The notes under the pieces were generated by a model. That model did not search any database and was not told where the DNA came from. It worked only from the letters and a program-made list of their open reading frames with translations. Source: Spirochaetaceae bacterium (GTDB lineage Bacteria; Spirochaetota; Spirochaetia; SZUA-6; Bin103). Taken from it: 26,191 bases of DNA. A program made the translations under genes and the position numbers. This document shows positions 7,746-17,690 of this stretch, piece by piece (the stretch's first letter is position 1; every line of letters begins with the position of its first letter). Location: assembly GCA_028820215.1 (NCBI GenBank), contig JAPPKD010000302.1, positions 1-26,191 on the forward strand, read 5' to 3'.

Positions 7746-8168
7746 TCAGGAGAGCAGGGAGAACAGTGTCGTCAGTGAGGTGACGACGGCGAACCCGACA
7801 CCGATCATCCAGGTCAACGTCCTGAAGCGGCTGTCGGTGTGCGCGTTCGATTCTTCGAAGCGCCTGTCTGCCGTCTCGAATCGTGCGTTCATCTGACCGA
7901 TCAAGTCCTCGAAACGCTTGTCGACCGCCTCGAAACGGTTGTCCATCGCAATGAAGCGGCGCTCCATGAATCCGAAGCGTTCGTCCATCAAGGTGCGCTG
8001 CGACTTGAGCTCCTCCTCGACTCTGACCATCCGTTCGAGAAGTCGAGTGCCGATACCGCCAAGCTCCGGCTGCGGGACCATCTCGACCACCAACTCCCGC
8101 AGCCACGGCTTGACGTACTCTCCAATGCGACCGACGTCTTCATCTCTCAGGGTCATGGTCTCCGCCAT
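7746..8168 (-). CDS. Coiled-coil protein with C-terminal membrane anchor (Bdr/DUF1640-like)
   Basis: A 140-residue protein with a charged N-terminal part, a long coiled coil (about 45-116) and one hydrophobic helix at the C-terminus (117-139, TLTWMIGVGFAVVTSLTTLF), so it is tail-anchored with the coil in the cytoplasm. Phenylalanines, usually in an RF pair, recur at 65, 72, 79, 86, 97, 104 and 115, i.e. spacings of 7, 7, 7, 11, 7 and 11, a mixed heptad/hendecad coil. The architecture recalls spirochaetal Bdr proteins and CCDC90/DUF1640-type proteins, but I claim no homology. The ATG at 8168 follows a strong TAGGAGGTG site. The open frame extends far upstream only as antisense of the PhyH-HEAT gene. 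Function unknown. Confidence 0.82.
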   Translation of the reverse strand: MAETMTLRDEDVGRIGEYVKPWLRELVVEMVPQPELGGIGTRLLERMVRVEEELKSQRTLMDERFGFMERRFIAMDNRFEAVDKRFEDLIGQMNARFETADRRFEESNAHTDSRFRTLTWMIGVGFAVVTSLTTLFSLLS

Positions 8169-8310
8169 CGCCCACCTCCTACCATACCCCGGTAACGGGC
8201 TCAGCGGCGCTACCGCTTCAGCCGTCGGCCTCGGTCGCCGTGGGATCACGCCGGCCTGCACATCGGCGAGCGCTTGATGTCCCTGCGCTACGCCCACGCC
8301 GTTTCCCGAC

Positions 8311-9660
8311 TCAATACGGGCTGTCTCTGGTGGTGATCGGGCACCAGCGGGACACCGCCAGGTAGTCGAGCAGCCGCGCGGTGGCGCCGGGGGTACCGAT
8401 GAAGCGGAGCGCCTCGGCGGCGGCGCCGCGCACGTAGCGAGCGGAATCGTGGAGCGTCTCTGCCAAGCGAGCGACCGCACGATCCGTGCCGCGGGTGAGG
8501 AAGCCGAGCGCCTCCGCCGCGTGCTCGCGGACGTGCTCGTCCCGATCCTGCAGGGCGACTTCCAGCACGGGCACCGAACCGCCGGCGCCGACCAGGCCGA
8601 GAGCTCGCGCCGCCCGTTGCCGGACCTCGCCGTCGTCGTCGGCGAGGCGTCCCTCCAGGCCGGCCGCTGCGTCGATCGCGCCGGGACCGATCTCGCCAAG
8701 AGCAGCGGCGGCAATCCGGCGCACCTCCGAGCGCTCGTCGTCGAGGGCCACATGCAGCACGTCAACCGCGGCGGCTCCGGCCGCGGCCAGGCCGGTGGCG
8801 GCCGCATGGCGCTCGGCGTCGTCCTTCCCGGTAAGCGCCGCGGCCAGAGCCGGCAGGCCGTTGCCGTTCAAGGCCAGCCGATAGGCGGCCTGCAGACGTT
8901 CGCTCTCACGGTCGTCGTGCAGCCGTGCGGCGAGCGCCGGCGTGCCCCCGTTGCCGAGGCGCGGCGCCTCACCGTGGCTGTGCCACGCCCACATCGCCTG
9001 CCGGATCGGGTCCGGCGCGCCCCAGTTTCGGTCCCCGCAGCGCCAGGCCGGGCCGGCCGGCTCGGCGGTACGTCGGAACAGGAACTTGAGCATGAAGCGG
9101 TTGCGCTCGCACTCGTTCAGGGTGGACTGATGCCAGATGTTGTGGTGGACGATGACGAAGGTGCCGGCGTCCCCGGCGAGCTTGCTCATGGGGATCTCGT
9201 CCGGCCGCTCGGCGTGAAACTGGCTGCCCGGCAGGACGCCGGTCGGCCCCAGCTCGGGCGGCGTGTCCTGCGGGTAGTAGAACATCAGCGCCCAGCGGTC
9301 GCGGTGAAAGAAGTCCTCCGGGCTGTCGGTGTGGATGCGGGTTGGCTGCCGCCCCGGCGGGTTCACGTGGCAGTAGCGGTGCGCGTGCATGGTGTAGCCG
9401 GGCCCCAGGATGCTGGCGAGGGCTCCGGTCACGTGCGGATCCTCCAGGATCAGCGCGATCTCGGGGATGCGCGGCAGGAGGTTGTTGCCGGGATTGCCCT
9501 CGGCGGCGATCACCTGCTCCAGCGTCGCGCACAGCTCGTCGTGGTACGGGCGCGCCAGCGCGGACTGCAGCGTGACGTAGCCCCGGTCGATGAAGTGCTG
9601 CATCCGGGCGTCGTCGAGCAGGATCGGTTCCGCGGACTCGCTCATGATGCCGTTCACCAT
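8311..9660 (-). CDS. PhyH dioxygenase fused to HEAT repeats
   Basis: A 449-residue two-part protein. Residues 15-230 are a PhyH-type Fe(II)/2-oxoglutarate dioxygenase with H110 and D112 in RIHTDSPED, distal H177 in NIWHQST and R188 in ERNRFMLKF. Residues from about 237 to 440 form a HEAT/PBS-lyase-like array; four units are clear, each ending in a variant of VRxxAAxALGxxG (for example VRRIAAAALGEIG and VRQRAARALGLVG). HEAT arrays usually bind proteins, so the oxygenase may be docked to a partner or act on a protein-bound substrate (inference). The ATG at 9660 has GGAGG close upstream; an internal ATG at 9645 has none. The cupin gene ends 13 bases upstream on the same strand, so the two form an operon. 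Confidence 0.9.
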   Translation of the reverse strand: MVNGIMSESAEPILLDDARMQHFIDRGYVTLQSALARPYHDELCATLEQVIAAEGNPGNNLLPRIPEIALILEDPHVTGALASILGPGYTMHAHRYCHVNPPGRQPTRIHTDSPEDFFHRDRWALMFYYPQDTPPELGPTGVLPGSQFHAERPDEIPMSKLAGDAGTFVIVHHNIWHQSTLNECERNRFMLKFLFRRTAEPAGPAWRCGDRNWGAPDPIRQAMWAWHSHGEAPRLGNGGTPALAARLHDDRESERLQAAYRLALNGNGLPALAAALTGKDDAERHAAATGLAAAGAAAVDVLHVALDDERSEVRRIAAAALGEIGPGAIDAAAGLEGRLADDDGEVRQRAARALGLVGAGGSVPVLEVALQDRDEHVREHAAEALGFLTRGTDRAVARLAETLHDSARYVRGAAAEALRFIGTPGATARLLDYLAVSRWCPITTRDSPY

Positions 9661-9673
9661 CGTCCTCCACCCT

Positions 9674-10459
9674 TCAGGTGGTCGGATGCTCCCAGCGCGG
9701 GGTCATGCCGTCCAGCTCGTGCTGGCGGACGTGGATCTGCGGCATGCGCGAGCCGCGGTGGGTGAACACCACCATGCTATGGATCCAGTAACAGGGGTCG
9801 CCGCCGGGCGGGGCGTGGTTGAACTGCCGGTGGTACACGTACAGCGGCTTGAAGCCGACCGCGCGTGGCGGCACCACCACCGTCTGCACGTCGGTGTTGT
9901 CCGGGTTGGCGATCACCATCGATCCCGGGCCGGACACCACGTAGAAGCCCTCGACGCGGTTGTCGTGCTGGTGGATCTCGTTGCCCTCGCCGGCCTGGAA
10001 GATCGCCGGGTAGTGGTGGGGGTAGGCCGGGAACGGCTCGTGCGAGATCGTCACCACCGTGAGCATCTCGGCGCCCGGGTCGTTGACCCACTGGTGCCGC
10101 GTGCCCTCGGTGATCACCACCTCCAGCCCCGGCTGCAGGGGAATGTCCATCTGCCGCCCCGGCGGCTTGTCCAGCCAGACCCGGAGCGTGCCGGTCCCTT
10201 CGGTCACGTGCACGGCCTCGCTGTCGGCCTCCAGCCGGTCACTGCTCGCTCCCGGCGCGATGATCCGTTCGCCCACCGTGAAGCGCTCGTCGCCGGTGGT
10301 CTGTTCGCACAGCAGCTTCACGAACCGGCCGTACGGCAGATCCTCGACGATGCCGTCCTCCTGGGTGACGACGATCTTGCCGGTGTAGGCCGGGTCCCGC
10401 CGCGGCAACGGAACGTACGGCACGCGTCCCTGCCCCGGCCAGATCGGTAACGACGACAT
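9674..10459 (-). CDS. Double-cupin protein, second domain metal-binding
   Basis: A 261-residue bicupin. The second domain has a complete cupin motif 1, HQHDNRVEGFYVVSG, with H163, H165, E170 and G177, plus a later histidine (H210 or H215), so it should hold a metal and may be a dioxygenase or isomerase. The first domain (about 45-140) has the cupin strand pattern, but where motif-1 histidines should stand it reads SSDRLEADSEAVHV, so it is probably structural. The ATG at 10459 follows a strong GAGGAGG site. On the minus strand TACAAT (10498-10503) is a possible -10 box about 38 bases before the start. First gene of a unit with the PhyH-HEAT fusion; diverges from the sugar-isomerase-like gene across 55 bases. 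Substrate unknown. Confidence 0.85.
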   Translation of the reverse strand: MSSLPIWPGQGRVPYVPLPRRDPAYTGKIVVTQEDGIVEDLPYGRFVKLLCEQTTGDERFTVGERIIAPGASSDRLEADSEAVHVTEGTGTLRVWLDKPPGRQMDIPLQPGLEVVITEGTRHQWVNDPGAEMLTVVTISHEPFPAYPHHYPAIFQAGEGNEIHQHDNRVEGFYVVSGPGSMVIANPDNTDVQTVVVPPRAVGFKPLYVYHRQFNHAPPGGDPCYWIHSMVVFTHRGSRMPQIHVRQHELDGMTPRWEHPTT

Positions 10460-10514
10460 CGGCACACCTCCTCGGTCGCGCTCGCCGCGCCGTTTGCATT
10501 GTACCGTAGGGACC

Positions 10515-11372
10515 ATGCTTCTGGGTGCCGCGGGCTATCACGCGGGCGACTTTCGCGCCCTGACCGACGAAACCGCCGCCGCCGCCGCGGCGTTGGGGCT
10601 GCGCGCGTTGAACGCGCGCACGGACGACCCGGACTCCGTGACACCGGGGGAGGCGGCCCGCTTCCGGGAGATCCTGGACCGCCACGGCATTGCCGCCGGC
10701 CAGACCGCCGGCAACTACGGCGGCGGCCTGGTCAGCGAGGACGGCGCCGAGCGGGAGCGCACGGTGCGGTTCGTTCAGGAGATGTGCCGGCTGACGCGGC
10801 TGCTCGGCTCTCCGACCACCTACCTGCGGCCGGGCAGCCTGAACCCGCGCGGCGCCTGGCTGCCGCATCCGCGCAACCGGTCGCAGGAGGTGTTCGACCG
10901 GCTGGTGGACAGCGCCCGGCAGGTGTGCGCGGTGGCCGAGGGCGAGGGGGTGCTGGTGGCGGTGGAGGGCGGCGTGGTGTCGCCGATGTACTCGCCTGAG
11001 CGGATCGAGGCGTTCATCACCGCCGTCGACTCGCCCGCGCTCGGCTTCAACCAGGACCCGGTCAACCTGATCGGCAGCCTGGAGCAGGCCTACGACACCG
11101 GCGCGCTGATCGCCGACAGCTTCGACCGCCTGGGACGCTGGACGGTCAGCGCGCACGTCAAGGACTTCACGCTGGTGGAGGCGTTGCTGCCGCATTTCGA
11201 GGAGGCCGAGATCGGCGTGGGCATGCTGGACCAGGCGGCCTACCTGACCCGGCTGCAGGCGTCCCGGCCGGGCGTCCATGCCTACATCGAGCACCTTCCC
11301 GCCGACCGGTTCGCCGCCGCGGTGGCCGCGGTGACGGCGATCTCGCGCTCGGCCGGCATCGAATGGGACTGA
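10515..11372 (+). CDS. Sugar phosphate isomerase/epimerase-like TIM barrel
   Basis: A 285-residue xylose-isomerase-like (AP endonuclease 2 superfamily) TIM barrel. Expected metal ligands are seen in order: E in VLVAVEGG, D in LGFNQDPVN, H in VSAHVKDF and E in YIEHLP. Relatives isomerise or epimerise keto-sugars or sugar acids. The ATG at 10515 was chosen because the fold begins right after it (MLLGAAGYHAGDF); the extension from an upstream TTG at 10494 adds only seven residues over the promoter region. No strong ribosome-binding site. The Nudix gene follows after 15 bases on the same strand. Divergence from the cupin/PhyH-HEAT unit suggests shared control of one catabolic route. Confidence 0.87.
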   Translation: MLLGAAGYHAGDFRALTDETAAAAAALGLRALNARTDDPDSVTPGEAARFREILDRHGIAAGQTAGNYGGGLVSEDGAERERTVRFVQEMCRLTRLLGSPTTYLRPGSLNPRGAWLPHPRNRSQEVFDRLVDSARQVCAVAEGEGVLVAVEGGVVSPMYSPERIEAFITAVDSPALGFNQDPVNLIGSLEQAYDTGALIADSFDRLGRWTVSAHVKDFTLVEALLPHFEEAEIGVGMLDQAAYLTRLQASRPGVHAYIEHLPADRFAAAVAAVTAISRSAGIEWD

Positions 11373-11387
11373 TCCGGGACTGCGTCC

Positions 11388-11879
11388 ATGGCCGGCGACG
11401 AGGGGCGGGGCAGGTATCTCGGGGCGTATGCGCTGTGCCGTGACCCGCCGGGCCGGCTGCTCCTGGCCCGCCTGGGTCCCGGTCTGCTGGACGAGGGGCT
11501 CTGGACGATGCCCGGGGGCGGGGTGGAGTGGGGCGAGGACCCCGACGACGCGGTCCTCCGCGAGCTCGAGGAGGAGACCGGCATCACGGACGTCCGGGAT
11601 GCGCGCGTCGCCGCGGTCTTCTCCCATGTCTTCGAACGGACCGCCGAGCGTCCGTACGACCCGTTCCACGTCGTCGGCCTGATCTACGAGGTGAAGCCCG
11701 GCAGCTTCGACGTCCGTGCCGAGAGGGACGGATCGACCGACCGCTGCGAGTGGTTCACCGAGGACCAGGCTCGGAGGCTGCCGCTCGTGCCGATCGCCCG
11801 GTTCGCCGTCGACCTGGCATGGCCGAAGCAGTCCGGGGACCGGAACGACGATGGGCAAGAGGCTACGGAACGGTGTTGA
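11388..11879 (+). CDS. Nudix hydrolase
   Basis: A 163-residue Nudix-fold pyrophosphohydrolase cleaving a nucleoside diphosphate linked to another moiety. The Nudix box is complete at 44-66 (G at 44, E at 50, then RELEEETGI with all metal-binding glutamates). The segment LWTMPGGGVEWGED is the usual lead-in. The C-terminus runs past the fold into a polar tail (QSGDRNDDGQEATERC) and overlaps the end of the convergent DUF402-Nudix gene by 17 bases, so two different Nudix proteins are encoded tail to tail. The substrate is not predictable. It may be co-transcribed with the upstream sugar isomerase (15-base gap). Confidence 0.9.
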   Translation: MAGDEGRGRYLGAYALCRDPPGRLLLARLGPGLLDEGLWTMPGGGVEWGEDPDDAVLRELEEETGITDVRDARVAAVFSHVFERTAERPYDPFHVVGLIYEVKPGSFDVRAERDGSTDRCEWFTEDQARRLPLVPIARFAVDLAWPKQSGDRNDDGQEATERC

Positions 11880-12810
11880 CGGCCGCGTCCACGGCCCATC
11901 GATGACTCGCGTGGCTCAGAAGAGCGCAAGCTCGGCTTGGCGTAACGAAGTGAAGCGTGTGACCGGTCTCCACGGGCTTCGAGACATCGCCGGCAAGCCA
12001 TGCGCGCAAGAACCGGCAGTGCTTTGAGAAGAAACCTTCACCGACCGCGTGCACGTGCTCGATCGCCTCTCCTATCCGCGATCCGGCGACGATGCCTCGG
12101 CCACACTCCTCATGCACCTCCCTGGCGAGCGCCGCTTCGGGTGCTTCGCCGGCATCCACTCCCCCGCCGGGAAGATGGAATCCGGTTGGCGTTCTCATCA
12201 CGGCCACCCGTCCGGCCTCGTCCGCGATCACGGCATATGCCCCGGGGCGGACGACGTACGCTCTCCCCGGTTCTCGCGTCCCGAACTCCAGGATGCGTGT
12301 CTCCCCGCCCAGGTCGCGGGAGGCTGCGGGCGCGAACGGCCCGCGCGGGTTCCAGGCGCCGAGCAGGGCGGTGACCTCGGCAGCCGCCCGATGGCATGCG
12401 GCGCGCAGCTCGTCCGCCGAGTCGTGGCCGATCAGCGCCTGCTCGAGCTCGTCGGCGTCGGTCGTGAACGGAGCCGTGCCCCACTGCCGGACCACGTCCA
12501 GCTCGTGGTCGGTGTAGTGGAGCTCACCGCCGAGGAGCCGCGCCGGACTCGCGACGTGGACGTAGAGCTCGGTCAGGGCTCCGGCATCGTCGTACAGCTC
12601 CAGCAGGTTGTAGGGCCGGGAGAACCAGTAGAACGCTCTGGTGTTGGATCGGTGGGCCCATCCGCCCTTCGGGCCGGCGACCGGGTTGCCGGTGCGGGAC
12701 AGGGTGCGCACGCCCTCGTCGTCCACCGCTTCGATCTCCGCGGTCCATGAGCGCCGCGGCGTGCCGTCGATGTTGGACACCACGACCCTGATGCGGTCGC
12801 CAACTCTCAC
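11863..12810 (-). CDS. DUF402-Nudix fusion protein
   Basis: A 315-residue fusion. Residues 1-160 are a DUF402 domain, recognised by RAFYWFSRPYNLLELY, TELYVHVASP, YTDHELDVV and the acidic DADELEQA. Residues about 170-300 are a Nudix domain with box GGGVDAGEAPEAALAREVHEECG, which keeps REVxEE. Characterised DUF402 proteins (Ntdp of Gram-positives; FomD, a cytidylyl-phosphonate hydrolase) cleave phosphoanhydride bonds of nucleotides, so both halves are nucleotide phosphohydrolases, perhaps acting in sequence (inference). The GTG at 12810 lies 7 bases after the stop of a second, unfused DUF402 gene about three-quarters identical to this N-terminal half. No strong ribosome-binding site is seen, so translation is probably coupled. 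Last gene of a three-gene unit. Confidence 0.85.
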   Translation of the reverse strand: MRVGDRIRVVVSNIDGTPRRSWTAEIEAVDDEGVRTLSRTGNPVAGPKGGWAHRSNTRAFYWFSRPYNLLELYDDAGALTELYVHVASPARLLGGELHYTDHELDVVRQWGTAPFTTDADELEQALIGHDSADELRAACHRAAAEVTALLGAWNPRGPFAPAASRDLGGETRILEFGTREPGRAYVVRPGAYAVIADEAGRVAVMRTPTGFHLPGGGVDAGEAPEAALAREVHEECGRGIVAGSRIGEAIEHVHAVGEGFFSKHCRFLRAWLAGDVSKPVETGHTLHFVTPSRACALLSHASHRWAVDAAVNTVP

Positions 12811-12817
12811 GCCACGG

Positions 12818-13312
12818 TCAGCGCACGGTCGCGAACGGCCCGCGCGGGTCCCAGGACCAGAGCAGGTGGGTGACCTCGTCCACGGCCCGGTAGCAGTTGG
12901 CGCGCAACTCTGCCGCGGCGCCGTGGCCGGCCAGCGCCTGCTCCAGCTCGTCCGCGTCGATCGTGAACGGCGCCCTGCCCCGGCGGCGCACCACGTCCAC
13001 CTCGTGGTCGGTGTAGCGCAGCTCGCCGTCGACGAGCCGTGCGGGACTCGCGATGTGGGCGTAGAGCTGGGTCAGGGCGCCGGCCGCGTTGTACATCTCC
13101 ACGAGGTTGTAGGGCCGGGAGAACCAGTAGAACGCCCGGCTGTTGGACTTGTCGGCCCAGCCGCCCTTGGGTCCGCTGACCGGATTGCCGATGCGGGTGA
13201 TCGTGCGCACGGAGTCCTCGTCCACCGCCTCGATCTCGGCGGTCCATGAACGCCGTGGGGTCCCGTCGATGTTGGACACCACCACCCTGATGTGCTCACC
13301 GGCCTTCAGCAT
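12818..13312 (-). CDS. Stand-alone DUF402 protein, tandem paralogue
   Basis: A 164-residue DUF402 protein, probably a metal-dependent nucleotide phosphohydrolase of the Ntdp/FomD type. It aligns without internal gaps to residues 1-157 of the adjacent DUF402-Nudix protein, with 117 of 154 positions identical by hand alignment, including the unbroken stretch IRVVVSNIDGTPRRSW. It stops (RGPFATVR) exactly where the linker to Nudix begins in the other copy, so the pair arose by tandem duplication with either gain or loss of the Nudix half. The ATG at 13312 is 21 bases after the stop of the PhyH gene, within the same operon. The ribosome-binding site is weak. Confidence 0.85.
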   Translation of the reverse strand: MLKAGEHIRVVVSNIDGTPRRSWTAEIEAVDEDSVRTITRIGNPVSGPKGGWADKSNSRAFYWFSRPYNLVEMYNAAGALTQLYAHIASPARLVDGELRYTDHEVDVVRRRGRAPFTIDADELEQALAGHGAAAELRANCYRAVDEVTHLLWSWDPRGPFATVR

Positions 13313-13333
13313 CGAGCGTTCCGATCGCGGGCG

Positions 13334-14563
13334 TTACGCCGCTCGCCAGCTTCGGTAGAAGTCGTCCAGGGTGAAGTCCGGGAGCTCGTCGAACCGGTAG
13401 GTGGAGGCGGCGCCCTGGAAGCCGGGCGTGAGCTGCTCGGTGTCCGCCTGCAGGGCCGCGTCGAGCGGCTCGAACGCTGTGAACACCCGCTCCGCTTCCT
13501 CCGTGGTGAAGCGATCCGCCATGCGCGTGCCCCAGTGCAGGGTCATGGGGTGGGCGTTCGTCGCGAAGACCCGCTCCGTGTCCGACCAGCGCACGGCGGC
13601 GGGGCGCTTGCTGCCCAGCACGTACTTGGCCTGCTTGCTCAGGTAGATGGAGAAGAGAAATTGCCCCTGCGGGCCGCGGCCGGGATGGATTTCATCGAGC
13701 GCCGTCCGGTACGCCGCTGCGTCCCCGGCCATCGCGGCGCGGAGCGCCGCCTCGGTGTGCTCGAACGCCCGGTCGGTGCGTTCCGTCCAGCGCTCGAACG
13801 CCGCGCGCACGGCGGGCGACAGGTGCGGCAGGAACGACTGGTCGCGGTCCTGCGCGTAGCGCGCGAAGCCGCCGTGAATGCAGCGCCGCCGCCTGGCCAG
13901 ATAGGCGCTGCCCCAGTGCAGGATCGGCAGGATGTAGACCACCCCATCGCCGGGCTGCAGCCGGGTCTGTACGGCGTTCGGCAGTGGCACGCGCGGGTCG
14001 GCGCGGAGCTGCGCGTTCTCCTCCGCGGTGTTCCGCCGCACGTGGCTGCCCGGCACCACCCACAGCACGTCGTCCGCGTACAGGGAGATGTTCCACTGCA
14101 CGTAGCGCGGGCCGTTCTCCAGGACGTCCTCGTTGTAGTTGCGCAACGGCGCCGTGATCGGCGGGTACATGTCGCGGTGCCACTCGGCCGGGCCGTGGTC
14201 CCGCACCGGATTGCACATCATCATCATCTCGGTGACCGCGGCGTCCGGCAGGTCGAGCAGGGCGCTGGAGACGCCGTGCGCGCCCTCGTTCAGCCACACC
14301 TCCACGGCCCGCGCCGTGCTGCGGTCGATCCGCTGCGAGAGCGGCCGGCGGCTCAGATGCAGCCGCGGCTGGCGGTGGGTCTCCCACATGCCCCCGGGCG
14401 GGTCTCCGTCTGCGCGGGTCTCCGCCCAGATCCCGCGCTGCACGTCCACCAGCCGCTCGTAGGCCTCCCGGACCGCCTCCAGGTCGCCGGGGGGGACCAC
14501 CTCGCGCACGACCAGGTATCCCTCCTCCAGGAACCGGTCGCGGTCGATCCGCCGCTCGCTCAT
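13334..14563 (-). CDS. PhyH-family dioxygenase, long form
   Basis: A 409-residue phytanoyl-CoA-dioxygenase-like enzyme. The iron ligands are H129 and D131 in EWHRDMYPP and a distal histidine, most likely H216 in ILPILHWGSAY; VVPGSHVRR follows the HxD region as usual. It is much longer than the other two PhyH proteins here, with a C-terminal helical extension (about 240-409) that has no recognisable domain, so it likely handles a different substrate. The ATG at 14563 has a weak GGGAAG site 9 bases upstream. It is the first gene of a unit with the two DUF402 genes. It diverges from the amidohydrolase-aminotransferase fusion, and a large inverted repeat fills the space between them. Substrate unknown. 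Confidence 0.87.
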   Translation of the reverse strand: MSERRIDRDRFLEEGYLVVREVVPPGDLEAVREAYERLVDVQRGIWAETRADGDPPGGMWETHRQPRLHLSRRPLSQRIDRSTARAVEVWLNEGAHGVSSALLDLPDAAVTEMMMMCNPVRDHGPAEWHRDMYPPITAPLRNYNEDVLENGPRYVQWNISLYADDVLWVVPGSHVRRNTAEENAQLRADPRVPLPNAVQTRLQPGDGVVYILPILHWGSAYLARRRRCIHGGFARYAQDRDQSFLPHLSPAVRAAFERWTERTDRAFEHTEAALRAAMAGDAAAYRTALDEIHPGRGPQGQFLFSIYLSKQAKYVLGSKRPAAVRWSDTERVFATNAHPMTLHWGTRMADRFTTEEAERVFTAFEPLDAALQADTEQLTPGFQGAASTYRFDELPDFTLDDFYRSWRAA

Positions 14564-14594
14564 GCGGGCAGCTTCCCGTGGCCGGCGGTGCAGG

Positions 14595-14638
14595 GTCAAC
14601 GGTGGCCGGCGGCGCCCGCGCGGGCGGCCACCGTTGAC
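14595..14638. promoter_or_regulatory. Perfect 14-bp inverted repeat between divergent genes
   Basis: GTCAACGGTGGCCG (14595-14608) and its exact reverse complement (14625-14638) are separated by 16 bases that themselves contain the palindrome CCCGCGCGGG. Arm centres are 30 bp apart, about three helical turns. Each arm reads outward as CACCGTTGAC toward one gene, with TTGAC ending about 30 bases before both start codons. No good -10 box follows either arm. Most likely a shared operator; alternatively a hairpin. Confidence 0.6.
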
Positions 14639-14668
14639 GCCTGGCGGGTTTCGGGCGTGAGATACCGC

Positions 14669-17044
<2,376 letters not shown>

Positions 17045-17140
17045 TCTGACTCCATGATCGTCGGAGTTGTCGCGCGGCGCTACGTTGTCTCGCCTATTCG
17101 GCACGTGAGGACTACTGGGTGTGGTGGGTGACTCGGATGT

Positions 17141-17169
17141 TTGACAAGCGTAACGTGACGCCATATCAT
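17141..17169 (+). promoter_or_regulatory. Sigma70-type promoter of the toxin-antitoxin operon
   Basis: A perfect -35 box TTGACA (17141-17146), a 17-base spacer and TATCAT (17164-17169) as -10. Transcription would start near 17176, leaving a leader of about 32 bases before the antitoxin GTG. This is the best promoter match I found in the window. Confidence 0.75.
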
Positions 17170-17185
17170 CGTCATACGACGATCA
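17166..17185. promoter_or_regulatory. Operator-like inverted repeat over the -10 box and start site
   Basis: ATCGTC (17168-17173) and GACGAT (17178-17183) flank ATAC, and the arms extend with one mismatch to 17166 and 17185. It covers the -10 box and predicted start of transcription. Antitoxins of this class usually repress their own promoter, so this is the likely binding site. A second repeat, ACACT-GA-AGTGT (17192-17203), lies just before the start codon. Confidence 0.55.
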
Positions 17186-17207
17186 GCCTCGACACTGAAG
17201 TGTAATT

Positions 17208-17690
17208 GTGCCGCAACTCACCATCCGCAGTAATGCCGCGAAGGCAGCCGGGGTCCCGCCGAAGGTAGTCGCACAGTACCAACGTTTCATCGACCGCCTT
17301 CCGGACAAGCAGGTAGGATTCCTGAAGTTCTCGGCGAAAGAGGACATAGAGCAGGCCCGCGCGGCGCTATTGGAAGCGGCCGCCAAATCCAGGAAGTACA
17401 TCACGATCCGCAAGGCGCGCGGACAGGATCGTACCCTTCAGCTTCGGCGTTGCAGCAAAGCCGAATTCGAGAAGGCTAACAGGACCTTCCCTACAAGTCT
17501 TCCACCCCGTGTGGTCCATGCGGTCAGCCGCGCCTACCGCGGGGATCGGGATGGGATCGAGATCTTCCTGAACCGTCCCCATCCATTGTTGGGAGGGAAG
17601 ACGCCTATCGACAAGGCGCGCTCCAGCTCGGCGGGTGCGGACGAGGTCTTGAACCTTATTCGCCGGGCGGAGGCTGGCTTGGCTGTTTGA
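17208..17690 (+). CDS. Xre/MbcA/ParS-type antitoxin (DUF2384)
   Basis: A 160-residue antitoxin partner of a RES-domain toxin. The C-terminal third is the MbcA/ParS toxin-binding domain (old DUF2384), with IEIFLNRPHPLLGGKTPID followed by the ADEVLNLIRRAEAG segment. The N-terminal part is basic and helical and should bind DNA, although a textbook helix-turn-helix is not obvious; a KFSAKEDIEQAR helix lies near residue 40. It begins with GTG at 17208 and has no strong ribosome-binding site. It should neutralise the RES enzyme by covering its NAD pocket and repress the operon through the upstream inverted repeat. The TGA overlaps the toxin ATG by one base (TGATG). G+C is lower than in flanking genes, as expected for a mobile module. 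Confidence 0.85.
   Translation: MPQLTIRSNAAKAAGVPPKVVAQYQRFIDRLPDKQVGFLKFSAKEDIEQARAALLEAAAKSRKYITIRKARGQDRTLQLRRCSKAEFEKANRTFPTSLPPRVVHAVSRAYRGDRDGIEIFLNRPHPLLGGKTPIDKARSSSAGADEVLNLIRRAEAGLAV

Noticed and set aside
8223..8336. Plus-strand stretch reading MSLRYAHAVSRL, like the end of a tyrosine integrase
   Set aside because: Only five or six residues match, no catalytic Arg or Tyr context precedes it, and part lies in the PhyH-HEAT gene. Too short to call a relic.
17045..17140. Attachment site or integrase remnant left of the toxin-antitoxin module
   Set aside because: No direct repeat, tRNA end or recombinase sequence could be found here or right of the module.
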